From an uncultured Clostridia bacterium (GTDB lineage Bacteria > Bacillota_A > Clostridia > Christensenellales > Aristaeellaceae), in NCBI GenBank assembly GCA_947165745.1, contig CAMVBO010000003.1:1-21666 (forward strand): 21,666 nucleotides of DNA, read 5' to 3'. Below the pieces are notes generated by a model. That model was not told where the DNA came from. It worked only from the letters and a program-made list of their open reading frames with translations, and did not search any database. The number at the start of each line of letters is the position of its first letter. Position 1 is the stretch's first letter. Positions 12,112-17,530 of the stretch are shown one piece after another. The position numbers and the translations under genes were made by a program.

Positions 12112-12455
12112 TGACACCTCTTGAAAAGGCAAGGGCCGAAGAAGGTCGCGTCAATTACTGCGACGAGTGCGAACAGTTTGAGATTGTCGGCAAAGCCGCA
12201 TATTGCAAAGTCGATGGCAAGTTGATTCACCCGATAATGATGGCGCGAGGGCAAGGGACTGGCCCAGCGTGGAACTGCAAAAAGAGACGGAAACCCGTCA
12301 CCAACGCCGACCGCCTCCGCGCCATGAGCGATGAGCAGCTGGCGGATTTATTCAAGGACCATTTCTGCCCGATGCTGATTGGCGCAGCTATGGACTGTCA
12401 GAATTCGTGCCGCCAATGCTGGCTCGACTGGCTCAAAGAGGAGGCTAAAGGATGA
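12111..12455 (+). CDS. Cys-rich early protein with two putative zinc sites
   Basis: The product has 114 residues. The ATG at 12111 overlaps the previous stop and GGAGGGCGAG is placed correctly; in-frame ATGs further upstream lie inside the neighbour. Cys17, Cys20, Cys32 and Cys56 could form one site, and Cys86, Cys96, Cys100 and Cys103 another. The block TNADRLRAMSDEQLADLF followed by Cys residues and CWLDWLKEE is a recurrent module in prophages of clostridia. Its biochemical role is not known to me. Confidence 0.75.
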   Translation: MTPLEKARAEEGRVNYCDECEQFEIVGKAAYCKVDGKLIHPIMMARGQGTGPAWNCKKRRKPVTNADRLRAMSDEQLADLFKDHFCPMLIGAAMDCQNSCRQCWLDWLKEEAKG

Positions 12456-12700
12456 GTGAACGGCTGACCAGATGGGAAGGGCGGGACGAGGACGGGCCCA
12501 GAGCCGTGCTGGTGAAGCGGGACGGGCCCTTCGCCCCGATCCTGCAGGAGGCGCTGCGGAAGCTGGCGCGGTACGAAGATATGGAGCAACAACTGGAGGA
12601 GGATCTTCCACGTGATGTTGCGATATGCGGGAGTTCGACAGAAGCAACTCTCTATGCGATTGAGCATTATGTGTTGGTTTCAAAACACGAAAAGTCATAG
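12452..12700 (+). CDS. hypothetical early protein, 82 residues
   Basis: The ATG overlaps the previous stop. The sequence RLTRWEGRDEDGPRAVLVKR followed by LQEALRKLARYEDMEQQLEE is a familiar small-protein pattern in Firmicutes phages (short beta region, then the helix LRKLA.YED). The last 30 residues (LPRDVAICGSSTEATLYAIE) look less conserved. No enzymatic motif. Confidence 0.7.
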   Translation: MSERLTRWEGRDEDGPRAVLVKRDGPFAPILQEALRKLARYEDMEQQLEEDLPRDVAICGSSTEATLYAIEHYVLVSKHEKS

Positions 12701-12709
12701 GAGGTGCGA

Positions 12710-12859
12710 ATGATCACCAAAGAGGATAAGGTCAAGCAGGCGCTGGTCATGATCGACAGCGCCATGCGGAAGCGGCGCTGGGTGCGGGACATCCTGATCG
12801 AGGCCGAGCAGGACCTGGCCAGGGCCAGGGCGCTGATGCGGGAGGCGGGGGCAGAATGA
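12710..12859 (+). CDS. 49-residue helical protein
   Basis: GGAGGTGCGA gives a strong ribosome site for the ATG at 12710. The product is a charged helix (KVKQALVMIDSAMRKRRWVR, then EAEQDLARARALMREA). Start and stop positions fit the tight spacing of the operon, and the stop overlaps the next start. Function unknown. Confidence 0.65.
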   Translation: MITKEDKVKQALVMIDSAMRKRRWVRDILIEAEQDLARARALMREAGAE

Positions 12860-13020
12860 ATCAGAAGCAGGAAAAGCGCAGGAGGCTGAACGCCAGGATT
12901 GACCACATCGAGGCCTTTGCACTGTGGCTGATGGAGGAGCCGCCCATGTGGAGGGTATTCTCCTGGCATGCGTGGAAGAAGCGCAGGCCGGTGTTCCGGG
13001 AGGTGCAGGATGGTGCTTGA
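12856..13020 (+). CDS. 54-residue basic Trp-rich protein
   Basis: It is coupled to the previous gene by ATGA, with GGGAGGCGGGGGCAGA upstream. It is basic at the N-terminus (MNQKQEKRRRLNARIDHIEA), with Trp residues in the rest (WLMEEPPMWRVFSWHAWKKR). The last codons overlap the MazG-like gene start. I do not recognise it. Confidence 0.62.
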   Translation: MNQKQEKRRRLNARIDHIEAFALWLMEEPPMWRVFSWHAWKKRRPVFREVQDGA

Positions 13021-13378
13021 TGAGTTCGCTGTGCTTGGCGACGCCATCACCACCTTCGGCAAGCAGGCCCAGGAGGCCATGCTGCTGGAGGAGATGAGCG
13101 AGCTGCAGAAGGAAATCTGCAAGCACTGGCGGGGCCGGGACAATGCGGCAGAGATCGCCGAGGAGATCGCCGACGTGGAGATCATGCTGGACCAGATCAA
13201 GATGATCTTCTGCTGCGCCGGGCGGGTCCGGGCCATCCGGGCCAGCAAGATCCGCCGGCTGGAGGAGAGGATCCGGGAGACACGGGGGAACGACACCTCA
13301 TCCGTCAGCCGCCTTGCGGGAGACGGCGGCTGCCACCTTCCCCTCAAGGGGAAGGCTTTGGAGGAGGCGGAGGCATGA
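13010..13378 (+). CDS. MazG-like nucleotide pyrophosphohydrolase with an element-encoded C-terminus
   Basis: The product has 122 residues. The core (about 8-70) has the two metal-binding helices of the all-alpha NTP pyrophosphatase family: LLEEMSELQKEICKHWRG and AEEIADVEIMLDQIKMI, giving the EExxE...ExxD pattern. Such enzymes hydrolyse (d)NTPs to NMPs, and in phages may clean or adjust nucleotide pools or alarmones. From about residue 95 the protein is the translation of family-A copy 7 (NDTSSVSRLAGDGGCHLPLK) and then ends. The enzyme core is intact. GGGAGGTGCAGG precedes the ATG at 13010. Confidence 0.8.
   Translation: MVLDEFAVLGDAITTFGKQAQEAMLLEEMSELQKEICKHWRGRDNAAEIAEEIADVEIMLDQIKMIFCCAGRVRAIRASKIRRLEERIRETRGNDTSSVSRLAGDGGCHLPLKGKALEEAEA
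13292..13356 (+). repeat. family A palindromic element, copy 7 (in frame in the MazG-like gene)
   Basis: GACACCTCATCCGT, a long middle stem CAGCCGCC/GGCGGCTG with a 10-nt loop, and CACCTTCCCC-TCAA-GGGGAAGGC. It has one of the longest middle hairpins of the set. Confidence 0.87.
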
Positions 13379-13590
13379 GCTACTACAGCGCGGTGGTCAA
13401 GTGCCCGTATTACGAGCACGACAACATCAAAGAGTCCACGATCACCTGCGAGAGCGTGCTGCCGGGCTCCACCATCAAGCACCACTTCTCCGGCAAGCAG
13501 GCGCTGGCTGCCGCCATCCGGGAGCGCTGCGCCGGGGAGTATGAGCAGTGCCCGTGGTTCAAGCTGGTGAGCCAGAAGTGGGCAGAATAG
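13375..13590 (+). CDS. conserved small phage protein with four cysteines
   Basis: The product has 71 residues. It starts on the previous stop (ATGA), with GGAGGCGGAGGC upstream. MSYYSAVVKCPYYEHDNIKE, STITCE and a C-terminal GEYEQCPWFKLVSQKW place Cys10, Cys25, Cys52 and Cys59 in a likely zinc-binding fold. The pattern recurs in Firmicutes phages near replication genes. It is the last gene of the long early operon, and a terminator follows. Confidence 0.75.
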   Translation: MSYYSAVVKCPYYEHDNIKESTITCESVLPGSTIKHHFSGKQALAAAIRERCAGEYEQCPWFKLVSQKWAE

Positions 13591-13592
13591 AA

Positions 13593-13619
13593 AATAGCCG
13601 GGAGGATCTCCCGGCTATT
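13593..13619. terminator. bidirectional terminator between convergent genes
   Basis: A perfect inverted repeat (AATAGCCGGGA ... TCCCGGCTATT) lies between the plus-strand Cys protein and the minus-strand zinc-ribbon gene, overlapping the latter's stop. Minus-strand transcripts meet TTTTC after the stem; plus-strand transcripts meet a pyrimidine-rich tract. Confidence 0.8.
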
Positions 13620-13857
13620 CATCTTCTTCCTCTTCTTCGCCGGCCTGGTAGTCCTCCAGGCAGTACTCGCAGATCATCCGGTCATCCAGGAGCGTGAAGT
13701 CTACCAGGTAGGTGGGGTAGAAGTCGCCGCAGATGTCGCACTGCTCCCAGCCGTCCTCCATAGCGCAGTCTTCACACAGGTCCAGGCCTTCGTCTATGCA
13801 GTATATGGTGGTATCCTCCCCGCACCTGGGGCAGGTCCCGCGATAGTTAGGCGTCAT
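13615..13857 (-). CDS. double zinc-ribbon protein, 80 residues, acidic tail
   Basis: Two CxxC...CxxC sets are visible: Cys9/12 with Cys28/31 (CPRCGEDT, LCEDCAME) and Cys40/43 with Cys63/66 (CDICGDFY, CEYCLEDY). The end is acidic (AGEEEEEDE). GGGAGGTGACGCCAC precedes the ATG. The gene overlaps the stop of the RHH gene and shares its minus-strand operon, against the direction of the surrounding early genes. It could be a protein-binding adaptor or an antirepressor-like partner. No proof for either. Confidence 0.7.
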   Translation of the reverse strand: MTPNYRGTCPRCGEDTTIYCIDEGLDLCEDCAMEDGWEQCDICGDFYPTYLVDFTLLDDRMICEYCLEDYQAGEEEEEDE

Positions 13858-14045
13858 GTGGCGTCACCTCCCATCCGCAGGTCTATGGCTTTTTTGATGT
13901 AGCCGTTGATGCTCTCGCCGGCTGCAGCTGCGGCCACTGAAAGCTCCTCGTATTTGGCCAGGGGCAGGTCCAGGGGGACCCGCTTCAGCCTGGCCTTGGC
14001 ATATTCAATAGAATAGGACTTGCTCTTTTCGTTGTACTCGCTCAT
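13854..14045 (-). CDS. ribbon-helix-helix (Arc-like) repressor
   Basis: The product has 63 residues. A basic N-terminal stretch (YAKARLKRVPLDLPLAKYEE) is followed by AAAAGESINGYIKKAIDLRM: a beta strand (RVPLDLP) and two helices, the plan of Arc/MetJ-type DNA-binding proteins and some antitoxins. AGGAGGTG lies just upstream of the ATG. Three palindromic sites in the divergent region are the obvious targets, so it probably represses itself and the small plus-strand genes at 14205-14847. No toxin-like partner is evident. Confidence 0.78.
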   Translation of the reverse strand: MSEYNEKSKSYSIEYAKARLKRVPLDLPLAKYEELSVAAAAAGESINGYIKKAIDLRMGGDAT

Positions 14046-14086
14046 AGGTACACCTCCTCCCGATTATTCTACCACGGAGGGCGGAA

Positions 14087-14172
14087 TACGTACATATGGC
14101 AAGATGCACAAATTACGTACGTAAATCTTGTGCAGATTTTGGCTTGCAGTCCTTACGTACGTATGGTATGAT
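14087..14172 (+). promoter_or_regulatory. divergent control region: promoter with three TACGTAC operators
   Basis: TTGCAG (14144-14149) and TATGAT (14167-14172) have a 17-bp spacer. The palindromes are TACGTACATA (14087-14096), TTACGTACGTAA (14113-14124) and TTACGTACGTAT (14153-14164), the last filling the spacer. Binding there should block the rightward promoter. The sites nearer 14087 lie upstream of the RHH gene, whose own -10 may be TAGAAT near 14070. Confidence 0.75.
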
Positions 14173-14204
14173 GATGCCAACAACAAAACAAGGAGGAACA
14201 CACA

Positions 14205-14396
14205 ATGACTATCAGAGTGATGCACAGAACGGACCGGGAGATCGAGCCGGTCATCTACGAGAACGTGGAAGAAGTGGTGGATGCGTTCAGCGACAACGGC
14301 GCGCTGTGCCGGCAGATCATCATGAAGGACGGCAGCGCGGCCACCTACCCCGTTTGCGAGTGGACGCTGTGGAAGCGGACCTGGACCAGGATCTGA
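14205..14396 (+). CDS. hypothetical protein, 63 residues, under the RHH-controlled promoter
   Basis: AAGGAGGAACACACA precedes the ATG. The sequence (MTIRVMHRTDREIEPVIYEN, VEEVVDAFSDNGALCRQIIM, then SAATYPVCEWTLWKRTW) looks like a small alpha-beta fold. No motif recognised. It is the first gene after the TACGTAC-controlled promoter. Confidence 0.7.
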   Translation: MTIRVMHRTDREIEPVIYENVEEVVDAFSDNGALCRQIIMKDGSAATYPVCEWTLWKRTWTRI

Positions 14397-14410
14397 GAGG
14401 AGGAGAGGAC

Positions 14411-14590
14411 ATGACCAAAGAGCAGTGCAAGGGCTGCCCGTACTACAGCAGCTACTTCCACGGTGGCAGCGTGGGGACCATCCGGTTCTCCCACCGCTGC
14501 TGGTGGACGGCGAAGGATCCGGAGAAGATCCAGCCGGAGGAATGCCGAAGAGAGCATAAAGTCCAGTCTATTGGACACCGGCCCTGGTAG
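14411..14590 (+). CDS. small Cys-containing protein, 59 residues
   Basis: GAGGAGGAGAGGAC precedes the ATG at 14411. MTKEQCKGCPYYSSYFHGGS has a CxxC pair, with further Cys in HRCWWT and EECRRE, so a zinc site is possible. The CKGCPYY start is frequent in small clostridial phage proteins. A 65-nt gap without a gene follows. Function unknown. Confidence 0.68.
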   Translation: MTKEQCKGCPYYSSYFHGGSVGTIRFSHRCWWTAKDPEKIQPEECRREHKVQSIGHRPW

Positions 14591-14661
14591 AATGGGGCTT
14601 GCAGGATCCGGAGATCAGATGTACAATCAAATTACTCAACAAATAACAGGAGGGCATGAAG

Positions 14662-14847
14662 ATGAAGATGAACGATGAGCAGGTCAAGGCTATGCGCCAG
14701 AAGGTCATGGCTACCGACGATAAGGTGTACAACACCAGGACCTATCAGTACTGGATCAACGGCAGCGGTGAGCTGTGCCGGGCCAAGCGATCGGATCTGG
14801 ACACGATGGCCATGTATGAGGAAGGCGCCATCGAAATCCTGGGATAA
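14662..14847 (+). CDS. hypothetical protein, about 61 residues
   Basis: AGGAGGG at 14648-14654 is best placed for the ATG at 14662 (7 nt). The ATGs at 14656 and 14668 are in frame, so the true start is uncertain by two codons. The sequence (NDEQVKAMRQKVMATDDKVY, NTRTYQYWINGSGELCRAKR) is well formed but not recognised. It is the last gene before the double terminator that ends the early region. Confidence 0.66.
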   Translation: MKMNDEQVKAMRQKVMATDDKVYNTRTYQYWINGSGELCRAKRSDLDTMAMYEEGAIEILG

Positions 14848-14863
14848 CAAGGGAATACGCCAT

Positions 14864-14890
14864 GAGGCCCGCTTCGGCGGGTCTCTTTTT
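14864..14890 (+). terminator. Rho-independent terminator 1 at the end of the early region
   Basis: Stem GAGGCCCGC / GCGGGTCTC with a TTCG loop, followed directly by TTTTT. It is 17 nt after the last small early gene. Confidence 0.88.
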
Positions 14891-14894
14891 ATGC

Positions 14895-14920
14895 GGGACG
14901 TCGAGGACGCCGTCCCCTAC
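14895..14920 (+). repeat. family B hairpin element, copy 2
   Basis: Stem GGGACG / CGTCCC, loop TCGAGGACGC, tail CTAC. Compared with copy 1 (GGGCCG / CGGCCC), one base pair has changed on both sides, a compensatory change. It lies between two terminators. Confidence 0.78.
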
Positions 14921-14931
14921 AAAGTGGTAAG

Positions 14932-14959
14932 GGTTGCTGACATTCAGCAGCCTTTTTTT
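14932..14959 (+). terminator. Rho-independent terminator 2 before the packaging genes
   Basis: Stem GGTTGCTGA / TCAGCAGCC with a 3-nt loop, followed by seven T. Together with terminator 1 it separates early from late transcription. I see no clear sigma-A promoter between here and terS, so late expression may need a phage factor or antitermination. Confidence 0.88.
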
Positions 14960-14991
14960 GTTAGCATCAGAGGGAGAAATACGGCAGCGGC

Positions 14992-15017
14992 GGAGCGATC
15001 TGGTGATCGCTCCCTAC
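14992..15017 (+). repeat. family B-like hairpin, copy 3 (diverged stem)
   Basis: Stem GGAGCGATC / GATCGCTCC with loop TGGT, ending in CTAC like the other B copies. The loop differs from the TCGAGGACGC loop, so it may be a sister family that shares only the stem-CCCTAC plan. Confidence 0.6.
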
Positions 15018-15043
15018 GCGGTGCAAGAGATGGGATGTGAGGA

Positions 15044-15631
15044 ATGAGCAAGGCGGACAAGGACGCCCGGAGGCGGGAAGCCAAGAAGGACTACGAGGCC
15101 GGCATGAACTACCGGCAGATTGCGGCCAAGTACGGCGTGACCATCGGGGCGATCACCAAATGGGCCAAGGCGGACGGCTGGGACACAAGCAGAAGTAAAC
15201 AGCCGAAAGTAAACGCCAGGCCGAAAGTAAACAGAAAAGTAAACACGGCAGGGCCAGAGGACGACGGGCCGCCGGGGGCGTCGGCCCCTACGGATGAGCC
15301 AGACGAGGCCGATGAGGACAACGCCTTGGAGGTGTTCCAGGAGCCTGAGGTACGGGAGACGGATTACTGGGTGCTGCGGGACACCGCGCTGCTGCTGCTG
15401 GAGCAGATTAACCTGCGGCTGCAATCCGGCAAGCTGCTGGAGCCCAGGGAGGTCAAGAGCCTGACCGGAGCGCTGCTGGATCTGAAGAACCAGCTGAACG
15501 CGCTGAGCCCGCGTGAGCTGCGTGAGCAGGCGGCACGGCTCAGGAGCCTGCAGAAGCAGGCGGAGGATGACACCACGGCCAGAGAGCCGGTGGCAATCGA
15601 ATTTGTGAATGTGGAGGGTGCCGATGCCTAA
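15044..15631 (+). CDS. terS: terminase small subunit
   Basis: The 195-residue protein would recognise the phage packaging site and load the large subunit. The N-terminal HTH (about 1-46: KDYEAGMNYRQIAAKYGVTI, TKWAKADGW) is typical of TerS. A basic repeat-rich segment (about 50-66, KVNARPKVNRKVN) and a Pro/Asp-rich linker follow. The C-terminal helices (about 105-175) would oligomerise. Residues about 75-83 in the linker are encoded by family-B copy 4. GTGAGGA precedes the ATG. It overlaps terL by 8 nt. Confidence 0.85.
   Translation: MSKADKDARRREAKKDYEAGMNYRQIAAKYGVTIGAITKWAKADGWDTSRSKQPKVNARPKVNRKVNTAGPEDDGPPGASAPTDEPDEADEDNALEVFQEPEVRETDYWVLRDTALLLLEQINLRLQSGKLLEPREVKSLTGALLDLKNQLNALSPRELREQAARLRSLQKQAEDDTTAREPVAIEFVNVEGADA
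15193..15244 (+). repeat. four AAGTAAAC direct repeats inside terS: candidate packaging (pac) site
   Basis: (A)AAGTAAAC occurs at 15193-15200, 15206-15214, 15224-15232 and 15236-15244. The middle two extend to CCGAAAGTAAAC. The spacings (14, 18 and 12 bp between GTAAAC cores) vary. They encode KVN-type residues, so a protein-level explanation is also possible. Packaging sites within or near terS are known for headful phages such as P22 and SPP1. Confidence 0.5.
15266..15291 (+). repeat. family B hairpin element, copy 4 (in frame in terS)
   Basis: Stem GGGCCG / CGGCCC with loop CCGGGGGCGT and tail CTAC. It is translated as part of DDGPPGASAPTDEP in the TerS linker. Confidence 0.7.
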
Positions 15632-17243
15632 GCTGCAGATACCAATGCCGCAGCCGAAACAGTGGGAGTTTCTGCGGGACACAAGCCACAAGTACATCGC
15701 CTATGGCGGCGCCCGGGGCGGCGGAAAGAGCTGGTCCGTGCGGGTGAAGGCCGTGCTGTTGTGTGAGCGCTATGCCGGCATCAAGGTCATGATCATCCGC
15801 AAGACCTATCCGGAGCTGCAGGAAAACCACATCCTGCCGCTGTGCAACATGCTGCGCTGCAATGTCGAGGACAAGCGGGAGCGGATCGCCAGCTACAACG
15901 ACAGCAAGAAGCACATCGTTTTCCCAAACGGCAGCCGCATCCTGTTCCGCTACCTGGACAAGGACAAGGACGCCGACCGCTTCCAGGGCACCGAGGTGGA
16001 CGTGCTGTTCATCGACGAGGCCACACAGCAGAGCGAGGAGAAGTGGCGAAAGCTGGCCGCCTGCGTGCGCGGCGTCAACGACTTCCCAAAACGTGTCTAC
16101 CTCACCTGCAACCCGGGCGGAGAGGGACATGAGTGGGTGAAGCGGCTGTTCCTGGACAAGCGATATGAAAAGGAAGAGAAGCCGGAGGACTACAGTTTCA
16201 TCCAGGCCAGCGTCCTGGACAATAAAGCGCTGCTTAAAAGAGATCCCGGCTATCTGGATCGGCTGAAGGCCCTGCCGCCCAAGCTGCGAGCGGCCTGGCT
16301 CTATGGCAACTGGGACATTTTCGAGGGGCAGTTCTTTGAGGAGTTCCGCAGGACACCGGATCTGCAGGCAGCGCTGGACGCCGGGTGCAAGCTGGACGAT
16401 GAGGAGCTGCGGAAGCAGCACCGCTGGACCCACGTGATCCCGGCCATCGACCTGAGCCGCGGAGAGGCCGCCAGGTGGACGATCCTGCGCAGCTATGACT
16501 TCGGATACAACAAGCCCTTCTCCTGCGCCTGGTGGGCTGTGGATTACGAGGGGACGCTATACCGCGTCCTGGAGCTCTACGGCTGCACCAAGACGCCCAA
16601 CGAGGGCGTGAAGTGGACGCCGGACAGGCAGTTCCAGGAGATCCGGCGGATCGAGAATGAGCACCCCTGGCTGAAGGGCAAGCGCATCGAGGGCGTGGCG
16701 GACCCGGCCATCTGGGACGCCAGCCGCGGAGAGAGCATCGCGGAGACGGCCATGCGCTACGGCGTGGACTTCACCCCGGGCGACAACAACCGGATCGCCG
16801 GCTGGATGCAGGTACACTATCGGCTGCAGTTCGATGACAACGGGTATGCCAGGATGTATGTGTTCGACAACTGCAAGGCCTTCATCCGGACCATCCCGCT
16901 GATGATGTACGACGAGCACAAGGTGGAGGACCTGGACACGGACCTGGAGGATCACTGCCTGTCCGGAGACACCCTGGTGCTGACGGAGCAGGGCTACCGG
17001 CCCATCGCGGATATGGTGGGCACGGAGGGCAGCGTATACTCCTCTGACCACGCGCTGCACCGATACCACGACGTGAGAATGACCCGGCGGAATGCCGATG
17101 TGTATGCCGTCGAGCTGGAGGACGGCACAACCATATATGCCACCGATGACCACAGGTTCATGACTCCAGAGGGCGAGTGGAAGCGCGTCCGGGACCTGGC
17201 GGCAGGTGATGAGGTGAAAGACTATGCAAAGGCGATGGGGTAA
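15624..17243 (+). CDS. terL: terminase large subunit, N-terminal precursor: ATPase and nuclease domain fused to an N-intein
   Basis: The product has 539 residues. Residues 1-444 are TerL: Walker A at 28-36 (GGARGGGKS), Walker B at 127-132 (VLFIDE), and an RNase H-like nuclease with Asp292 (SYDFGYN) and Asp360 (GVADPAIWD), ending at DTDLEDH. Residues 445-539 are the N-part of an intein: Cys445 (CLSGDTLVLT), a TxxH block (ATDDHRFMT) and ...RDLAAGDEV. The chain stops at TAA before the third nuclease acid. GGAGGG at 15612 sets the ATG at 15624; an in-frame ATG at 15609 lies before that site. Splicing with the next ORF would restore a 480-residue TerL that cuts and pumps DNA into the head. Confidence 0.9.
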   Translation: MPKLQIPMPQPKQWEFLRDTSHKYIAYGGARGGGKSWSVRVKAVLLCERYAGIKVMIIRKTYPELQENHILPLCNMLRCNVEDKRERIASYNDSKKHIVFPNGSRILFRYLDKDKDADRFQGTEVDVLFIDEATQQSEEKWRKLAACVRGVNDFPKRVYLTCNPGGEGHEWVKRLFLDKRYEKEEKPEDYSFIQASVLDNKALLKRDPGYLDRLKALPPKLRAAWLYGNWDIFEGQFFEEFRRTPDLQAALDAGCKLDDEELRKQHRWTHVIPAIDLSRGEAARWTILRSYDFGYNKPFSCAWWAVDYEGTLYRVLELYGCTKTPNEGVKWTPDRQFQEIRRIENEHPWLKGKRIEGVADPAIWDASRGESIAETAMRYGVDFTPGDNNRIAGWMQVHYRLQFDDNGYARMYVFDNCKAFIRTIPLMMYDEHKVEDLDTDLEDHCLSGDTLVLTEQGYRPIADMVGTEGSVYSSDHALHRYHDVRMTRRNADVYAVELEDGTTIYATDDHRFMTPEGEWKRVRDLAAGDEVKDYAKAMG

Positions 17244-17348
17244 ATGAGAATCAAAAGCATCCAATACGCCGGGAAAATGGACGTATTCAATATGGAAGTG
17301 GACGATACCCACGATTTCATCGTACAAGGAGGCATCGTCAGCCATAAT
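16956..17348 (+). other. naturally split mini-intein interrupting terL
   Basis: The N-intein (95 residues, 16956-17240) starts with Cys1 and has CLSGDTLV, GYRPIADM and ATDDHRFMT with the block B Thr and His. The C-intein (35 residues, 17244-17348) has VFNMEVDDTHDFIVQGGIV and ends SHN, followed by Cys+1. All class 1 splicing residues are present: Cys1, TxxH, penultimate His, terminal Asn, Cys+1. No homing endonuclease is present. The halves are separated only by TAA, and both lie in the same reading frame (TAAATG). The insertion point, LEDH|CADECRY, is the conserved third nuclease motif of TerL. Confidence 0.9.
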
Positions 17349-17459
17349 TGCGCAGACGAGTGCAGGTACCTCCTAATGTCCAGGCCGGTGAAGCCCATCC
17401 GGGTGGTGGAGAAGCGGAAGATCATCAGCGACCCGCTGAATATGTTTTCAAATGAATGA
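17244..17459 (+). CDS. terL: C-intein plus C-terminal extein of the terminase large subunit
   Basis: The product has 71 residues. Residues 1-35 (MRIKSIQYAGKMDVFNMEVD ... IVSHN) are the C-intein. Residues 36-71 (CADECRYLLMSRPVKPIRVV...) are the end of TerL, including the Asp of the DE.RY motif that completes the nuclease site. The ATG directly follows the upstream TAA. The only nearby purine-rich sequence is AAAGGCG, so translation probably depends on reinitiation after the stop, or on read-through. Without splicing this piece has no evident role and TerL would lack a catalytic acid. Confidence 0.87.
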   Translation: MRIKSIQYAGKMDVFNMEVDDTHDFIVQGGIVSHNCADECRYLLMSRPVKPIRVVEKRKIISDPLNMFSNE

Positions 17460-17466
17460 GAGGGTG

Positions 17467-17511
17467 GACACCTCATCCGCCCTTCGGGCACCTTCCTCTC
17501 AAGGGGAAGGC
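17467..17511 (+). repeat. family A palindromic element, copy 8
   Basis: GACACCTCATCC, stem GCCC/GGGC, CACCTTCCTC-TCAA-GGGGAAGGC. One C to T change in the second stem leaves a G-U pair. It lies between terL and the portal gene, right before the portal ribosome site. Confidence 0.85.
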
Positions 17512-17530
17512 GATAAGGAAAGGAGATCGA

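Noticed and set aside
12111..12125. Possible start of a family-A element (ATGACACCTC at a gene start)
   Set aside because: Only about ten bases match and no hairpins follow, so chance similarity is likely.
13854..14045. Antitoxin of a toxin-antitoxin pair
   Set aside because: The RHH fold would fit, but the partner at 13615 is a zinc-ribbon protein without any known toxin motif, and a regulatory role explains the operators.
17241..17243. Reassignment of TAA as a sense codon
   Set aside because: TAA ends other genes in the window normally (holin at 1618-1620, cro-like gene at 4200-4202, ssb at 9036-9038). A local split or read-through is the simpler view.
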